NCBI GenBank assembly: GCA_964407425.1 | Contig: CAYOVN010000001.1 | Coordinates: forward strand, 1 to 64,000 | Length of the DNA stretch: 64,000 nucleotides | Direction: 5' to 3' | From: JABDNZ01 sp964407425 | GTDB taxonomy: Bacteria; Gemmatimonadota; Gemmatimonadetes; Longimicrobiales; Gaopeijiaceae | Shown: positions 17,359 through 26,824 of the stretch, piece after piece | How the letters are laid out: each line of letters begins with the position of its first letter | How positions within the stretch are numbered: the stretch's first letter is position 1 | Made by a program: the position numbers and the translations under genes | The notes under the pieces: generated by a model | Database searches by the model: none | The model's input: the letters and a program-made list of their open reading frames with translations, nothing else | Told to the model about the DNA's origin: nothing

Positions 17359-18762
17359 CTACCAGATCAAGTGAAAATCCGTCTGTCTGCGGAACACCCA
17401 ATGCCGTGTCCCGTCTTCCGCCACATAAACTTCTTCTTCCTGGCGGCAGGAGACTTCCTTTCCACCCCACTCGGGAATGTTGTACCGGGCCTGAAGCTCG
17501 ACGGAGTGCCAGGTGGAAGCCCGGAGGGGGATGTCACCCCGAACCGGAACACCCTCCTGTGCATCCCAACGCCCGATAAGGGGGCCCGACCCATGGCCGT
17601 TGTCTCCGATGGGGTGAGTGTAAATCGTGCCCTTGACCCCTTCCATGTCCATCTGGGCCAGGGCCGCCGCCAGGATCTCATTTCCAGTCCGACCGACTTC
17701 CATCTCAGCCAGGAGGATGTCCTGCATCCTGTTGGACTGCCCCATGCATTGGCGCAGGCCGTCGGGCACATCGGTTTCACCCTGCTTAAACACGTAACCA
17801 AGGTGCTGCGTGTCGGTATGGAGGTTCATGGCGATGGTGCCGAAATCGGTCCAGATCAGGTCTCCCGGTTGAATGACGACCGGCCCACCCCCGGGGATGT
17901 TTCCTGCTCTTTGCACGTCCACCGACGGATGGAACCAGGTGGTCATCCCCAGCTCCTGGACCTTCTGCCTGAGCCACCACTGAACATCTTCGGTGGTGGT
18001 GACGCCGGGCGTGATCACCGCCCTGGAGAAGGCCTGGGAGATGATGGCGTGGACCGTCTCTTCCCTCTCCCTGTACGCCGGCATCATCTCCGGCAGACGA
18101 TGGGCGATGAACTCCACCGCAAGGCGGGGTTCACGTTTCACACGGTCTAAATACTTCGGCCCAAGGGCACGCTGCAGAGCCTCCCACTCCCCGGCGCCCA
18201 GGCCATCGGCGAAGGCCCAGTTCTCATCGACGTTCACGGCGATGGTGGAGGGGTCCCGGTCCTCCACCAACTCCAGAAGGAGCCGCCACTGCTCATCCCC
18301 CACCAGTTCGGCCTGCTCATCCCTGGGGGATGGGCGGGTTGAACGATAGGCCTCGAATACCCCACCCTGGCTCCCGCCGCCCAGAGCAATACGTTCGAGC
18401 TCCTGTCCCGGGCCCCTGTCATAAAAGACGTAGATGGACCTGCGCCGGGCAGCGAAGGTGGTCGGAGCCTTGATAGCCCAGAACACCGGGTCTTCTTCGT
18501 ACTCCTGCATGGAGAGGATCCACATATCCATCCCATACTCCCGCATGAGCTTCGGTATGACCCGGGTGACCCGCTTCATGGCCCAATCCTGCTCGATCTT
18601 GGCCTGCTCCCGGAGGGGAGGAAGGGGATGGATCCTGGGGGGCACATCCTGCGGGACAAAAACCGGATCCTGGCCGGCAGCGTCGACAGGGGTGAGACAT
18701 CCCAGGAGGAGAATCAGAATTGAGCCGAAAAAAGTCGGGACGGCCAGGCGTCGGCGGACCAT
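17359..18762 (-). CDS. Exported M24 family metallopeptidase (Xaa-Pro aminopeptidase-like)
   Basis: 467 residues. The N-terminus is a Sec signal peptide (RRRLAVPTFFG, then a hydrophobic core); LLLGC could be a lipobox, or cleavage may follow the later VDAAG. The C-terminal pita-bread domain keeps the five metal ligands of M24 enzymes: two Asp in LIWTDFG and HTDTQH, His in YTHPIGDNGHG, Glu in HSVELQ and Glu in EEEVYV. It would trim N-terminal residues, often before proline, from peptides in the periplasm. A GGAGG site precedes ATG 18762. Because the ligands are intact it should be active. Confidence 0.85.
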   Translation of the reverse strand: MVRRRLAVPTFFGSILILLLGCLTPVDAAGQDPVFVPQDVPPRIHPLPPLREQAKIEQDWAMKRVTRVIPKLMREYGMDMWILSMQEYEEDPVFWAIKAPTTFAARRRSIYVFYDRGPGQELERIALGGGSQGGVFEAYRSTRPSPRDEQAELVGDEQWRLLLELVEDRDPSTIAVNVDENWAFADGLGAGEWEALQRALGPKYLDRVKREPRLAVEFIAHRLPEMMPAYREREETVHAIISQAFSRAVITPGVTTTEDVQWWLRQKVQELGMTTWFHPSVDVQRAGNIPGGGPVVIQPGDLIWTDFGTIAMNLHTDTQHLGYVFKQGETDVPDGLRQCMGQSNRMQDILLAEMEVGRTGNEILAAALAQMDMEGVKGTIYTHPIGDNGHGSGPLIGRWDAQEGVPVRGDIPLRASTWHSVELQARYNIPEWGGKEVSCRQEEEVYVAEDGTRHWVFRRQTDFHLIW

Positions 18763-18856
18763 TGGAAACCTCCGAAATCAGGATCGAATCAGGGCCAGTA
18801 CGGGGGCCCTGCGCTGATGCACCCCACCTGCACAGAGGCTCCCTAAACCAATTGAA

Positions 18857-18887
18857 GGGAGGAGCCCTCCGTTGGAAAGCTCCTCCC
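18857..18887 (-). terminator. Probable terminator of the malic enzyme-ppdK operon
   Basis: Perfect nine-base stem GGGAGGAGC/GCTCCTCCC with a 13-base loop, followed on the minus strand by TTCAATTGGTTTAG. It lies 42 bases past the ppdK stop. The T-tract is modest. Confidence 0.5.
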
Positions 18888-18928
18888 GAAATTTCCTGCC
18901 CAATCCCCCATCCACACCCTCGGTGCCG

Positions 18929-21610
18929 CTAGCCCTCCCACCCTTCTTTTCGAAGGGCCGCTTGAGCCGCCGCAAGGCGAGCCACCGGGACCCGGTACGA
19001 AGAACAGCTCACGTAGTCCAAACCTATCTCATGAAAGAACTCGATAGACTCGGCCTCTCCTCCGTGCTCCCCGCAGATACCCACCTTCAGCTCCGGATTG
19101 GCCTCTCTTCCCTCCTCAGTTGCGATGCTCACCAACCGTCCGACGCCGGTCTGATCCAGGCTGAAGAAGGGATCGGCCCCCATCACACCCTGGGAGAGAT
19201 AATCCGGAAGGAAGGAGTTGATATCGTCCCGACTAAAACCGAAGGTCATCTGAGTGAGGTCGTTGGTTCCGAAGGAGAAGAAGTCGGCGGACCCAGCGAT
19301 TTCTCCGGCGGTGAGGGCTGCCCGGGGAACCTCGATCATCGTCCCGATGGGGATTGTGAGGTTGCCTGTGTATTTCTGCTCCTTGATGACCTCGTGGATC
19401 GTCTCTTCCACCAGGCCCCTCAGGAGTGACAACTCCTTCACCGAGCCGACCAGGGGAATCATGATTTCCGGCATGGCCCGGACCCCCTCCCTTCGACAGG
19501 AAATGGCGGCCTCGACGATAGCCGTGACCTGCATGACCGTGATTTCAGGGTAGGTGATGGCCAGCCTGCATCCCCGGTGACCCAACATGGGGTTGGCCTC
19601 TTCCAAACCCTCCACCCGTTCTCGCAGTATCTCCAGGGTGATATCAAGGTTGTCGGCCAGAAGCTTCTGCCGGTCATCCTCTCTGGGAAGGAACTCATGA
19701 AGGGGTGGATCCAACAACCGGATCGTCACCGGATACCCTTTCATGGCCGTGAGCATGCCTTTGAAATCGTCTCTTTGATAAGGCAGGAGTTTGGCCAGGG
19801 CCTTCTGACGGGCTCTGGTGGTGTCGGAGAGAATCATCTCCTGCATGGCTTCGATTCGACCGGCACCAAAGAACATATGCTCCGTTCTGCAGAGCCCAAT
19901 CCCGGTGGCGCCGAAATGGCGCGCCCGAAAAGCCTCCTCAGGCGTGTCGGCGTTCGCTCGAATACCGAGAACCCGGTAGGCATCGCCCCACTCCATCACC
20001 ATGCCGAAATACCCGGAAAGCTCGGGCTGGGAATGGGCAACATTCCCTTCCATCACTTCACCGGTGGAACCGTCGATGGAGAGCGTGTCGTCCGGGCCGA
20101 AACTCTTACCCCCCATGGTCACCTTCTTCTGCCGGGCACTGATATTCAACTCGCCGGCACCCACTACGCAGCACTTCCCCCAACCCCTGGCCACCACCGC
20201 CGCGTGGGAGGTCATTCCTCCGGTGGAAGTCAGGATGCCTGCGGCGTGGTGCATCCCATCTACATCCTCCGGTGACGTCTCCCTTCGAACCAGCAGGACA
20301 TCTTCTCCCGTAGCAGTGCGCCGCACCGCCTCCTCGGCCGAAAAGGCCAGCTTCCCACTGGCAGCCCCTGGAGACGCCGGCAGCCCGGTGGTAAGAAGCC
20401 GTGATCCCGCTTTGTCCTCCAGGGAATAACTGGGAAGGAGGAATTGGGTCATCGCCTGGGGCGGAATCCGGACCAAAGCCTCTTCCTGAGTGATGATCCC
20501 CTGCTCTACCATGTCCACGGCGATCCTCACCGCAGCCGCTCCGGTTCGCTGACCCCGGCGGCTCTGAAGCATGAAGAGATTGCCACCCTCGATGGTGAAC
20601 TCGAGGTCCTGCATATCCTTGAAGTGGCCCTCCAGGACCCACTTCATTTCCCGGAGTTCTTCCAGGACCGTTGGATTCCACTCCGCCATCTCCTGGACGT
20701 CCCTGGGGGTCCGAATTCCAGCGACGACGTCCTCACCTTGGGCGTTCACGAGAAACTCACCGAACAGCTTGTCTTCCCCCGTGGCCGGATTCCGTGTGAA
20801 GCAGACTCCGGTTCCGGAGCAATCGTCGAGATTCCCGAAGACCATGGCCTGAACCGTGACGGCCGTACCCAGAAAGCCGTGAAGGTGGTTGATCTCCCGG
20901 TATCGAACCGCCCTGGGAGCATCCCAGCTTCGGAATACGGCATGAATCGCCAGAAGAAGCTGTTGGTGGGGGTCCTGGGGGAACGACTCCTTCGTGTGTT
21001 TCCTGTAGATCTGCTTGTACTTCTTGACCAGTTCCCTCAAGCCCTTGGCCGGCACCTCCGTATCATCGATGGCACCGTACTTCTCCTTGATCTCGGAGAA
21101 AGCATCCTCGAAATACTCGTGATCCACACCCATGACCACATCGCCGAACATGTGAACCAGCCGGCGATAAGCATCAAAGGTCGCCCGTTCATTCTCGGTG
21201 ACCTTCGCCATCCACTCAGCGTTTTTGTCATTCAGCCCGAGATTCAGGATGGTGTCCATCATCCCCGGCATGGACGCTGCGGCGCCGCTACGGACCGACA
21301 CGAGGAGGGGGTTCTCCTCAGCGCCGAATCCCTTTCCCATCTCTTTTTCCAGCTTGACCAGGTTCTCCTCCACCTGCTCCATGAGCCCAGGGGGGAGCTT
21401 CCGACCTCGGTCGTTATACTCTGCGCAGACACCGGTCGTGATGGTGAATCCTGGTGGAACGGGAAGGCCCAAAGACCTCATATAGGCCAGACTCGCACCC
21501 TTTCCCCCGAGCCGCTCCGCCGAGAACTGGGTTCGGCGGGACCCCGACCGCCCGAAGTAGTGAATTCTCTTCACGGGCGGCACAACCCGGATTTTCCGGC
21601 CCTTCTTCAT
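18929..21610 (-). CDS. ppdK: Pyruvate, phosphate dikinase
   Basis: 893 residues from ATG 21610. The frame is open 63 bases further, but this start has an AAAGGGAT site and begins MKKGRKIRV. The N-terminal ATP-grasp domain carries LGGKGASLAYMRSLGLPVP. The central phospho-histidine domain has GGMTSHAAVVARGWGK, whose His is the swivelling carrier. The C-terminal PEP/pyruvate barrel ends with GICGEHGGEAESIEFF, including the catalytic Cys. The enzyme interconverts pyruvate, ATP and Pi with PEP, AMP and PPi. It follows the malic enzyme gene by 31 bases; together they convert malate to PEP, suggesting gluconeogenesis from C4 acids. Confidence 0.95.
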   Translation of the reverse strand: MKKGRKIRVVPPVKRIHYFGRSGSRRTQFSAERLGGKGASLAYMRSLGLPVPPGFTITTGVCAEYNDRGRKLPPGLMEQVEENLVKLEKEMGKGFGAEENPLLVSVRSGAAASMPGMMDTILNLGLNDKNAEWMAKVTENERATFDAYRRLVHMFGDVVMGVDHEYFEDAFSEIKEKYGAIDDTEVPAKGLRELVKKYKQIYRKHTKESFPQDPHQQLLLAIHAVFRSWDAPRAVRYREINHLHGFLGTAVTVQAMVFGNLDDCSGTGVCFTRNPATGEDKLFGEFLVNAQGEDVVAGIRTPRDVQEMAEWNPTVLEELREMKWVLEGHFKDMQDLEFTIEGGNLFMLQSRRGQRTGAAAVRIAVDMVEQGIITQEEALVRIPPQAMTQFLLPSYSLEDKAGSRLLTTGLPASPGAASGKLAFSAEEAVRRTATGEDVLLVRRETSPEDVDGMHHAAGILTSTGGMTSHAAVVARGWGKCCVVGAGELNISARQKKVTMGGKSFGPDDTLSIDGSTGEVMEGNVAHSQPELSGYFGMVMEWGDAYRVLGIRANADTPEEAFRARHFGATGIGLCRTEHMFFGAGRIEAMQEMILSDTTRARQKALAKLLPYQRDDFKGMLTAMKGYPVTIRLLDPPLHEFLPREDDRQKLLADNLDITLEILRERVEGLEEANPMLGHRGCRLAITYPEITVMQVTAIVEAAISCRREGVRAMPEIMIPLVGSVKELSLLRGLVEETIHEVIKEQKYTGNLTIPIGTMIEVPRAALTAGEIAGSADFFSFGTNDLTQMTFGFSRDDINSFLPDYLSQGVMGADPFFSLDQTGVGRLVSIATEEGREANPELKVGICGEHGGEAESIEFFHEIGLDYVSCSSYRVPVARLAAAQAALRKEGWEG

Positions 21611-21641
21611 GGCTCGATCCCTTTGGTTCGGTTTTGTAAGC

Positions 21642-23915
21642 CTACCCCTCGGACCTCCCCCGTTCAGCAGCATCCACTGACGCGATGGTAATGAGGTTTA
21701 CCACATCCTGCACGGTGCTCCCTCTCTGGAGGACATGAACCGGGTGGCGCATCCCCAGAAGAATGGGTCCGATCACGTCAGCCCCACCGATGACATCCAT
21801 GAGTTTATAGGCGGTGTTGGCGGCGCCGAGGTTGGGGAACACCAAGATGTTCGCGGGCCCGGAAAGATCCGAGAACGGGAAGTGCTCCCTGAGCATATCG
21901 TTGTTCAAAGCCCAGTCGGCCTGCATCTCACCATCCACCTCCAGCTCCGGATCCAACTCCTTAACCCGCGCCACCGCGTCGGCCATCTTCTTGGAGAAAG
22001 CGTGGGGTGCAGATCCGAAATTGGAGAAGGAGAGCATGGCGACCCGGGGCTCGATCTTCAGCTCCCGGACAAATCCGGCGGACAGGATGGCGATCTCCGC
22101 CAGTGTTTCCGAATCCGGCTCGATGTTCACGGAGGTGTCTGCGAAGAAGAGGAGCTTCTTGTTCGGAAGGGCGATCATGTAAAGGCCCGCCACATGGTCA
22201 ACCCCGTCGGCCTTTCCAACCACCTGAAGGGCCGGCCGAATGGTCTCCGGGTAGTTGGACTCAATGCCCGCTACCATGGCGTCGGCGTCCCCTTCCCGAA
22301 CCATCATTCCCGCGAAGCGTAACTTCCTGGACATCTGATCCCGGGCTTCGGCAATGGTGAGCCCCTTCCTCAAACGTCGGTCGTAGATGGCCTTCGCATA
22401 CCGCTCCCGCTTGTCGCCCTCATCGGGAGGATAGACGATCTCTACACCAGTGAGGTCCGCGCCCAACTCCTTGGCTTTCGCCCGGATCCTCTCAGGGCGG
22501 CCGAGAAGTGTGGGAATAGCCACGCCTTCTTCGACCACGGCGGCGGCAGCCCGGATGATCCGGTCGTTATACCCGTCCGGAAGCACCACCCGTTTCGGGT
22601 TTCTCCGGGCCATGGAAGTCATTCTTTGCATCACTTCCATTGCCGGTCCAAGGCTGGCCTTCAAGCGATCTCGGTACTCATCGAGATCCAGCTCGATCCG
22701 GGCAACACCGTCTTCCATAGCCGCCTTTGCCACGGCCGGGGAGACGTAGAAGAGGACCCGGGGATCGAAGGGCTTGGGGATGATGTAGTCCCGGCCGAAT
22801 TCAATGTGCTCATCCCCATAGGCCATCATGACCGATTCGGGGACCTCCTGCCGGGTCAGGTCGGCGAGAGCCTGGGTAGCCGCCAGCATCATGTTCGGCG
22901 TAATGGCCTTCGCCCTCACATCCAGGGCACCCCGAAAGATGAACGGGAAGCCGAGAACGTTATTCACCTGGTTCGGGTAATCGCTCCGCCCGGTAGCCAT
23001 GATGGCGTCGTCCCGAACCTCAGCGACTTCTTCGGGCAGAATCTCAGGGACCGGGTTGGCCAGGGCGAAGATGATTGGGTCCTTGGCCATGGACCGAACC
23101 ATATCCTTGCTCACCATTCCCGCCACAGAGAGGCCCACAAACACGTCGGCCCCATCCATGGCGTCATCCAGGCATCGGGCGTCGGTTTCCACCGCCCACT
23201 CTTCCTTGAATTCGTTCATCCCCTCGGTGCGACCCTTGTAGATCACTCCCTTGGAGTCCACCATCATCATGTTCTCGTGACGCACCCCCAGCCTCATGAA
23301 ATGACGGGCAGAGGAGATGGCGGAAGCGCCGGCCCCGCTGAAGACCACCCGCACCTCACCGATTTTCTTCCCGACGACCTCCAGAGCATTCAAAAGGCCT
23401 GCTGCCCCGATGATGGCCGTGCCGTGCTGGTCGTCGTGGAAGACCGGAATGTCCATGGTCTCCTTGAGGGTCTTCTCGATATGGAAACACTCAGGAGCCT
23501 TGATGTCCTCCAAGTTGATCCCACCGAAAGTGGGCTCGAGAAGCTGGCAAGTACGAATAACCTCTTCCGGATCCTTGGAGGCGAGCTCGATATCAAAAAC
23601 GTCGATCCCGGCAAACCGCTTGAAGAGAACACCCTTCCCCTCCATGACCGGTTTGGAGGCCAGCGCCCCGATGTCTCCCAGACCTAGTACGGCAGTCCCA
23701 TTGGAAACCACGCCCACCAGGTTGCCCTTGGCGGTGTAGAGAAAGGCATCGTCCGGGTTTTTTTCGATTTCCAGGCAAGGGTCCGCCACACCCGGGCTAT
23801 AGGCCAGAGACAACTCCCTCTGGGTAGCCATGGGCTTGGTCGCCACAACCTCAATTTTGCCTGGCTTCCCTCCCTGGGTGTGATAGTCGAGAGCGTCTTG
23901 TTTTGAAATGGCCAT
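21642..23915 (-). CDS. maeB: NADP-dependent malic enzyme fused to a phosphotransacetylase-like domain (MaeB type)
   Basis: 757 residues. Residues 1-420 are malic enzyme: AYSPGVADPCLEIEKNP near 38, VFHDDQHGTAIIGAAGLLNA near 160, and the nucleotide-binding VVFSGAGASAIS near 195. Residues 430-757 are a phosphate acetyltransferase-like domain, the arrangement of E. coli MaeB, where it serves allosteric control by acetyl-CoA and is not an active transacetylase. The reaction is oxidative decarboxylation of malate to pyruvate. No clear ribosome site precedes ATG 23915. It is the first gene of the operon with ppdK and is divergent from the RemA-like gene. Confidence 0.94.
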   Translation of the reverse strand: MAISKQDALDYHTQGGKPGKIEVVATKPMATQRELSLAYSPGVADPCLEIEKNPDDAFLYTAKGNLVGVVSNGTAVLGLGDIGALASKPVMEGKGVLFKRFAGIDVFDIELASKDPEEVIRTCQLLEPTFGGINLEDIKAPECFHIEKTLKETMDIPVFHDDQHGTAIIGAAGLLNALEVVGKKIGEVRVVFSGAGASAISSARHFMRLGVRHENMMMVDSKGVIYKGRTEGMNEFKEEWAVETDARCLDDAMDGADVFVGLSVAGMVSKDMVRSMAKDPIIFALANPVPEILPEEVAEVRDDAIMATGRSDYPNQVNNVLGFPFIFRGALDVRAKAITPNMMLAATQALADLTRQEVPESVMMAYGDEHIEFGRDYIIPKPFDPRVLFYVSPAVAKAAMEDGVARIELDLDEYRDRLKASLGPAMEVMQRMTSMARRNPKRVVLPDGYNDRIIRAAAAVVEEGVAIPTLLGRPERIRAKAKELGADLTGVEIVYPPDEGDKRERYAKAIYDRRLRKGLTIAEARDQMSRKLRFAGMMVREGDADAMVAGIESNYPETIRPALQVVGKADGVDHVAGLYMIALPNKKLLFFADTSVNIEPDSETLAEIAILSAGFVRELKIEPRVAMLSFSNFGSAPHAFSKKMADAVARVKELDPELEVDGEMQADWALNNDMLREHFPFSDLSGPANILVFPNLGAANTAYKLMDVIGGADVIGPILLGMRHPVHVLQRGSTVQDVVNLITIASVDAAERGRSEG

Positions 23916-24018
23916 ATTACGTCAATCCGATCTTCTTCTCATTGGTGGGAAATGCCGTACGGATCCAGCTTCAGCGGGTTTCTCCCGTTGCAACATCCGG
24001 ACCGAGCCGGGTAGTCGT

Positions 24019-24046
24019 TTGCACGTTGGGCTTAAGGCAATACATT
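24019..24046 (+). promoter_or_regulatory. Predicted promoter for the RemA-like gene
   Basis: TTGCAC, 16 bases, TACATT; start of transcription near 24053, about 20 bases before the proposed TTG start at 24074. This supports the short form of the downstream protein. Confidence 0.4.
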
Positions 24047-24073
24047 AGCGCAAACTCAAGGCGGGAGGGAACA

Positions 24074-24484
24074 TTGGAGATCAAACAGGGCCGGATGGTC
24101 CATCTTGGTTATGGGAGATACTGGCGCTCCGACGAGATCGTCGGTCTTTGCCCCATCGAAGAGGACCGGGGACCCGGTAGGAGAACCGAGGTTTATGTTG
24201 CCACCCGGGAAGATTCTCTCATCGTTTCCCGGTCCGAGCAGTCGATTCTCAGCGACATGGCCAGTCTGCCGGATAACGAGTTCGAGGCTGAGGAGGCCCG
24301 GGGCCTCCTGAGTGAATTCCTTGAGGACCTTCAGGAAGTGAATCCGGTCCTCCGGCGGATGCTCGAAAACGAAGTGCGGGTGGATCTGGACATGTGGGAA
24401 AGGCGGATCAAGGGACTCATGGCCCGAGGGGACGGTGTCAGAGAGGCCGAGAATCAGGAAGATCTCTTCTCGGCTCCGAGCTGA
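24074..24484 (+). CDS. RemA/DUF370-like regulatory protein with C-terminal extension
   Basis: 136 residues from a TTG start at 24074, preceded by a strong GGGAGGG site; the frame is open to 23903, but that would overlap the malic enzyme start and the predicted promoter. Residues 6-65 match the RemA/DUF370 pattern: MVHLGYGRYWRSDEIVGLCP, then GRRTEVYVATREDSLIVSR (residues about 36-54), like the GRRTR and HIILS parts of RemA. RemA is a DNA-binding regulator of biofilm matrix and osmoprotection genes in Bacillus. The last 70 residues are an acidic, probably helical extension that standard RemA (about 90 residues) lacks. The next gene, 28 bases on, encodes an Omp85 protein. Confidence 0.65.
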   Translation: MEIKQGRMVHLGYGRYWRSDEIVGLCPIEEDRGPGRRTEVYVATREDSLIVSRSEQSILSDMASLPDNEFEAEEARGLLSEFLEDLQEVNPVLRRMLENEVRVDLDMWERRIKGLMARGDGVREAENQEDLFSAPS

Positions 24485-24512
24485 GCCAACCCGGTCACAG
24501 GCCGCCCACTGC

Positions 24513-26309
24513 ATGCGCTTTCATCTCTCACTGGTACTTCTTTGCGTTCCCCTCCTGGCCTCAAGCCTGGGGCCCGGGAGCGCGGCTGGGCAGGAGTGTG
24601 AGGCCGGCAGAATCTCCTACATCTTCATCGACAACAACTCCATCTTCGACCTCTCGGAGCTGGAACCCGACGCCAGCTTTCGTTGGGCATACGGGTTCGC
24701 CAACAAGCTCCATGTTCGGACCCGCGAGCAGTTCATCAGGAAGGAACTCCTCTTCGGGGTTGGCGAGTGCCTCGACACCCTCCTCTTGGCGGAAACGGAG
24801 AGGATCCTTCGAGGATACCGCTTCATCGGAGACGCTGACGTGTTCGGGGTTCCCCAGCCCGACGGGACTCAGCACGTAAACGTCTACACCAAGGATGAGT
24901 GGACGACGAAGGTGGATCTCGGGTTCAGGATCGATGACGGGTTCAAGATCGAGGGCCTTGAAGTGGCCGAGGAGAATTTCCTCGGCAGGGGAGTCCTGCT
25001 CCGGGGGTTCTGGAAAAAGGACAAAGAAGTCCAGGATCTGGGAATGGAGTTCGAAACCCCCCGCCTATTCGGAACCCGCTGGGATGGAAGAGTAAGCGTT
25101 GGAAGCACTCGAACCGGCAACTTCTACGAAGAGGCCATCACCTATCCTTTTATAGGGGAGGTGGGTCGGTTCGGAGCCAGACAAAGTATCCTCTGGCGGG
25201 AAACCGTTTTTTCCTACTCCACCACCGGAACCGCGGATTACTCCCACTTCCTTCTGCCCTTCCTGGACCAGCGATGGGACTTCTCGGCAGGTGGACGCTG
25301 GGGCCGTCCGGGAAAGCTGACCCTCCTGGGAGGAGGGATTTCTCGAGAGACCATTGAGTTCCGGGACTTTCCCACAAGCTCCGAATACGTAATCGATAAG
25401 GATTTCACCAATTCGGTACCGGTAGATTCGGCTGGTGCAGCTGAGGTTCAGGGTCAGGTGAACAGTCGCCGGGCGAACCGCCTCAACATCTTCCTGGGGC
25501 AGCGGAACATCCGGTTCGTGAAGCGCAGGGGCCTCGATGCCTTGAACGGGATCCAGGACGTGGGCACGGGCATGGAGGTCTTCGCCGGCCTGGGCCGGGC
25601 CTTTAAGGGACTTCAGGAGGGTGGTGGGTACTCCACCAACGACCTCCACACGCAGGCCTCACTGTTCCTGGGAGGGGTGTGGGATGGTTGGGTCCTCAAC
25701 ACCCAGGTGGTCGCGGAGGCACGACGTGTCAAACCGGACGACGGGGGGGAAGCCAGCTGGAAGGACATCTTCGGCGAAGCCGACCTCTTTTTGTACTGGC
25801 AACCCCGGGGAGAGCGGTTCCACACCTTCCTGTTCCGGGCATCGGCCGCAGGTGGATGGTCGGTCGAAACGCCCTTCCAGTTGACGATCGGTGGCCGCTC
25901 GGAACTGAGGGGGTACAGGGAAGAGGATTACCCGGGTGCTCATCGCCTGGTTTTGACCTTCGAGGACCGAATTTTTCTCCCCTCACCTTCTCCGGGCCTG
26001 TTCGATGTGGGTTTGGCCGCCTTCGTAGATGTGGGCCGAATGGGGGCTGGGGAGGTTCCCTTCGGTCAGGATTCCGGGTGGCTCGGAAACGTAGGTATCG
26101 GCCTCCGATTCGGGTTACCGCCGGGCACGAACAGCATGATCCGTATCGACCTGATCCTCCCTATGAAATCCCGGACACAGTGGAAAGACCTGATTCTTCG
26201 GGTCAACATCAGAGAATTGATAGGAATCCTCCCGGGACTCCGGGATCGGCAGCTTCTCAGGAGCCTCCGAAGCGGCGTGAGACCCGCCTACGTGACCTCG
26301 CCGTTCTAA
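24513..26309 (+). CDS. Omp85 superfamily outer-membrane protein (BamA/TamA-like)
   Basis: 598 residues from ATG 24513, which opens a clear signal peptide (MRFHLSLVLLCVPLLASS) ending near AAGQ. Residues 30-125 look like a single POTRA-type domain (IRKELLFGVGECLD, then VNVYTKDEWTTKVDLGF). The rest is a beta-barrel with the Omp85 hallmark GGRSELRGYREEDYPGAHR near residue 460, the RGY motif of the inward-folded loop. It has fewer POTRA-like domains than BamA, so it is probably not the essential BamA but a relative, perhaps for lipid or protein placement in the outer membrane. Probably cotranscribed with the RemA-like gene. Confidence 0.8.
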   Translation: MRFHLSLVLLCVPLLASSLGPGSAAGQECEAGRISYIFIDNNSIFDLSELEPDASFRWAYGFANKLHVRTREQFIRKELLFGVGECLDTLLLAETERILRGYRFIGDADVFGVPQPDGTQHVNVYTKDEWTTKVDLGFRIDDGFKIEGLEVAEENFLGRGVLLRGFWKKDKEVQDLGMEFETPRLFGTRWDGRVSVGSTRTGNFYEEAITYPFIGEVGRFGARQSILWRETVFSYSTTGTADYSHFLLPFLDQRWDFSAGGRWGRPGKLTLLGGGISRETIEFRDFPTSSEYVIDKDFTNSVPVDSAGAAEVQGQVNSRRANRLNIFLGQRNIRFVKRRGLDALNGIQDVGTGMEVFAGLGRAFKGLQEGGGYSTNDLHTQASLFLGGVWDGWVLNTQVVAEARRVKPDDGGEASWKDIFGEADLFLYWQPRGERFHTFLFRASAAGGWSVETPFQLTIGGRSELRGYREEDYPGAHRLVLTFEDRIFLPSPSPGLFDVGLAAFVDVGRMGAGEVPFGQDSGWLGNVGIGLRFGLPPGTNSMIRIDLILPMKSRTQWKDLILRVNIRELIGILPGLRDRQLLRSLRSGVRPAYVTSPF

Positions 26310-26354
26310 CCCAACGCCCCTCACAATTCAGGAAATCACATCCGCCGGCCCGAG

Positions 26355-26377
26355 AGAATCCGATGGACTTGGATTCT
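26355..26377 (+). terminator. Weak hairpin after the Omp85 gene
   Basis: AGAATCC/GGATTCT, seven base pairs with a nine-base loop, followed by TTGGGTCCTTCTT. It lies 46 bases after the stop. The short stem and interrupted T-tract make the call tentative. Confidence 0.3.
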
Positions 26378-26660
26378 TTGGGTCCTTCTTAGCTGAGGCA
26401 TTGTGTCCCTCCAGGGGAAAAGTCCGCCCTGCCCGCCGGTCCCCTCCCCCAGATCGCTACCTCCCCGGCGGTCAATCAGCCAGCTTTTCCCAGCCGCCGT
26501 CGGTCCGGGAGAAGTCACCCGAAACATCAGGGCGTTTTGCAGGTGGGCCCTTGGTTACGCTGAAACCCCTTCCCTCCGACCTTCCCGAGGTCCATCGTAG
26601 GCACCCTTTTTGCAGATGAGTCTTAATGGCCCAAGAAACCCATAAGTGGTGAAAAAACCA

Positions 26661-26689
26661 TTGACTTACAGGATTACCGTTTTTACCTT
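26661..26689 (+). promoter_or_regulatory. Predicted promoter for the second sigma factor gene
   Basis: TTGACT, 17 bases, TACCTT. Transcription would start near 26696, with a leader of about 130 bases, similar in length to that of the first sigma factor gene. Confidence 0.5.
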
Positions 26690-26824
26690 TCACGGACTTT
26701 TCTGCCACTCTTTTTCTGGAGGCGACCGCGCCGATCCATTTGGCGAGTCTTCGCAAAAAAATTAGTTAAGGTAGTCAAGTATCGTATCTTGGCATTCACC
26801 TAAGCACGAGGTACAGCGACGCGG

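Larger units (their letters stand above)
26310..26824 (+). other. 515-base intergenic region: weak terminator and promoters of the second sigma factor gene
   Basis: No open frame here shows a recognisable protein and I found no tRNA. It holds a hairpin after the Omp85 gene (26355-26377) and a promoter TTGACT-17-TACCTT (26661-26689). A second possible promoter, TTGGCG-17-TAGTTA, lies at about 26738-26766. The last 150 bases are clearly A/T-richer than the surroundings. The middle (26380-26620) shows nothing I can name; a small RNA cannot be excluded. Confidence 0.6.

Noticed and set aside
21611..21673. Longer N-terminus for pyruvate phosphate dikinase
   Set aside because: The extension overlaps the malic enzyme gene, lacks a ribosome site and is not part of the family; ATG 21610 has an AAAGGGAT site.
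26401..26440. A GGGGAAAAGTCC stretch resembling the conserved GGAAAGTCC part of RNase P RNA
   Set aside because: No other conserved RNase P segment (such as ACAGAAA or the matching 3' stem) is found within the next 400 bases.
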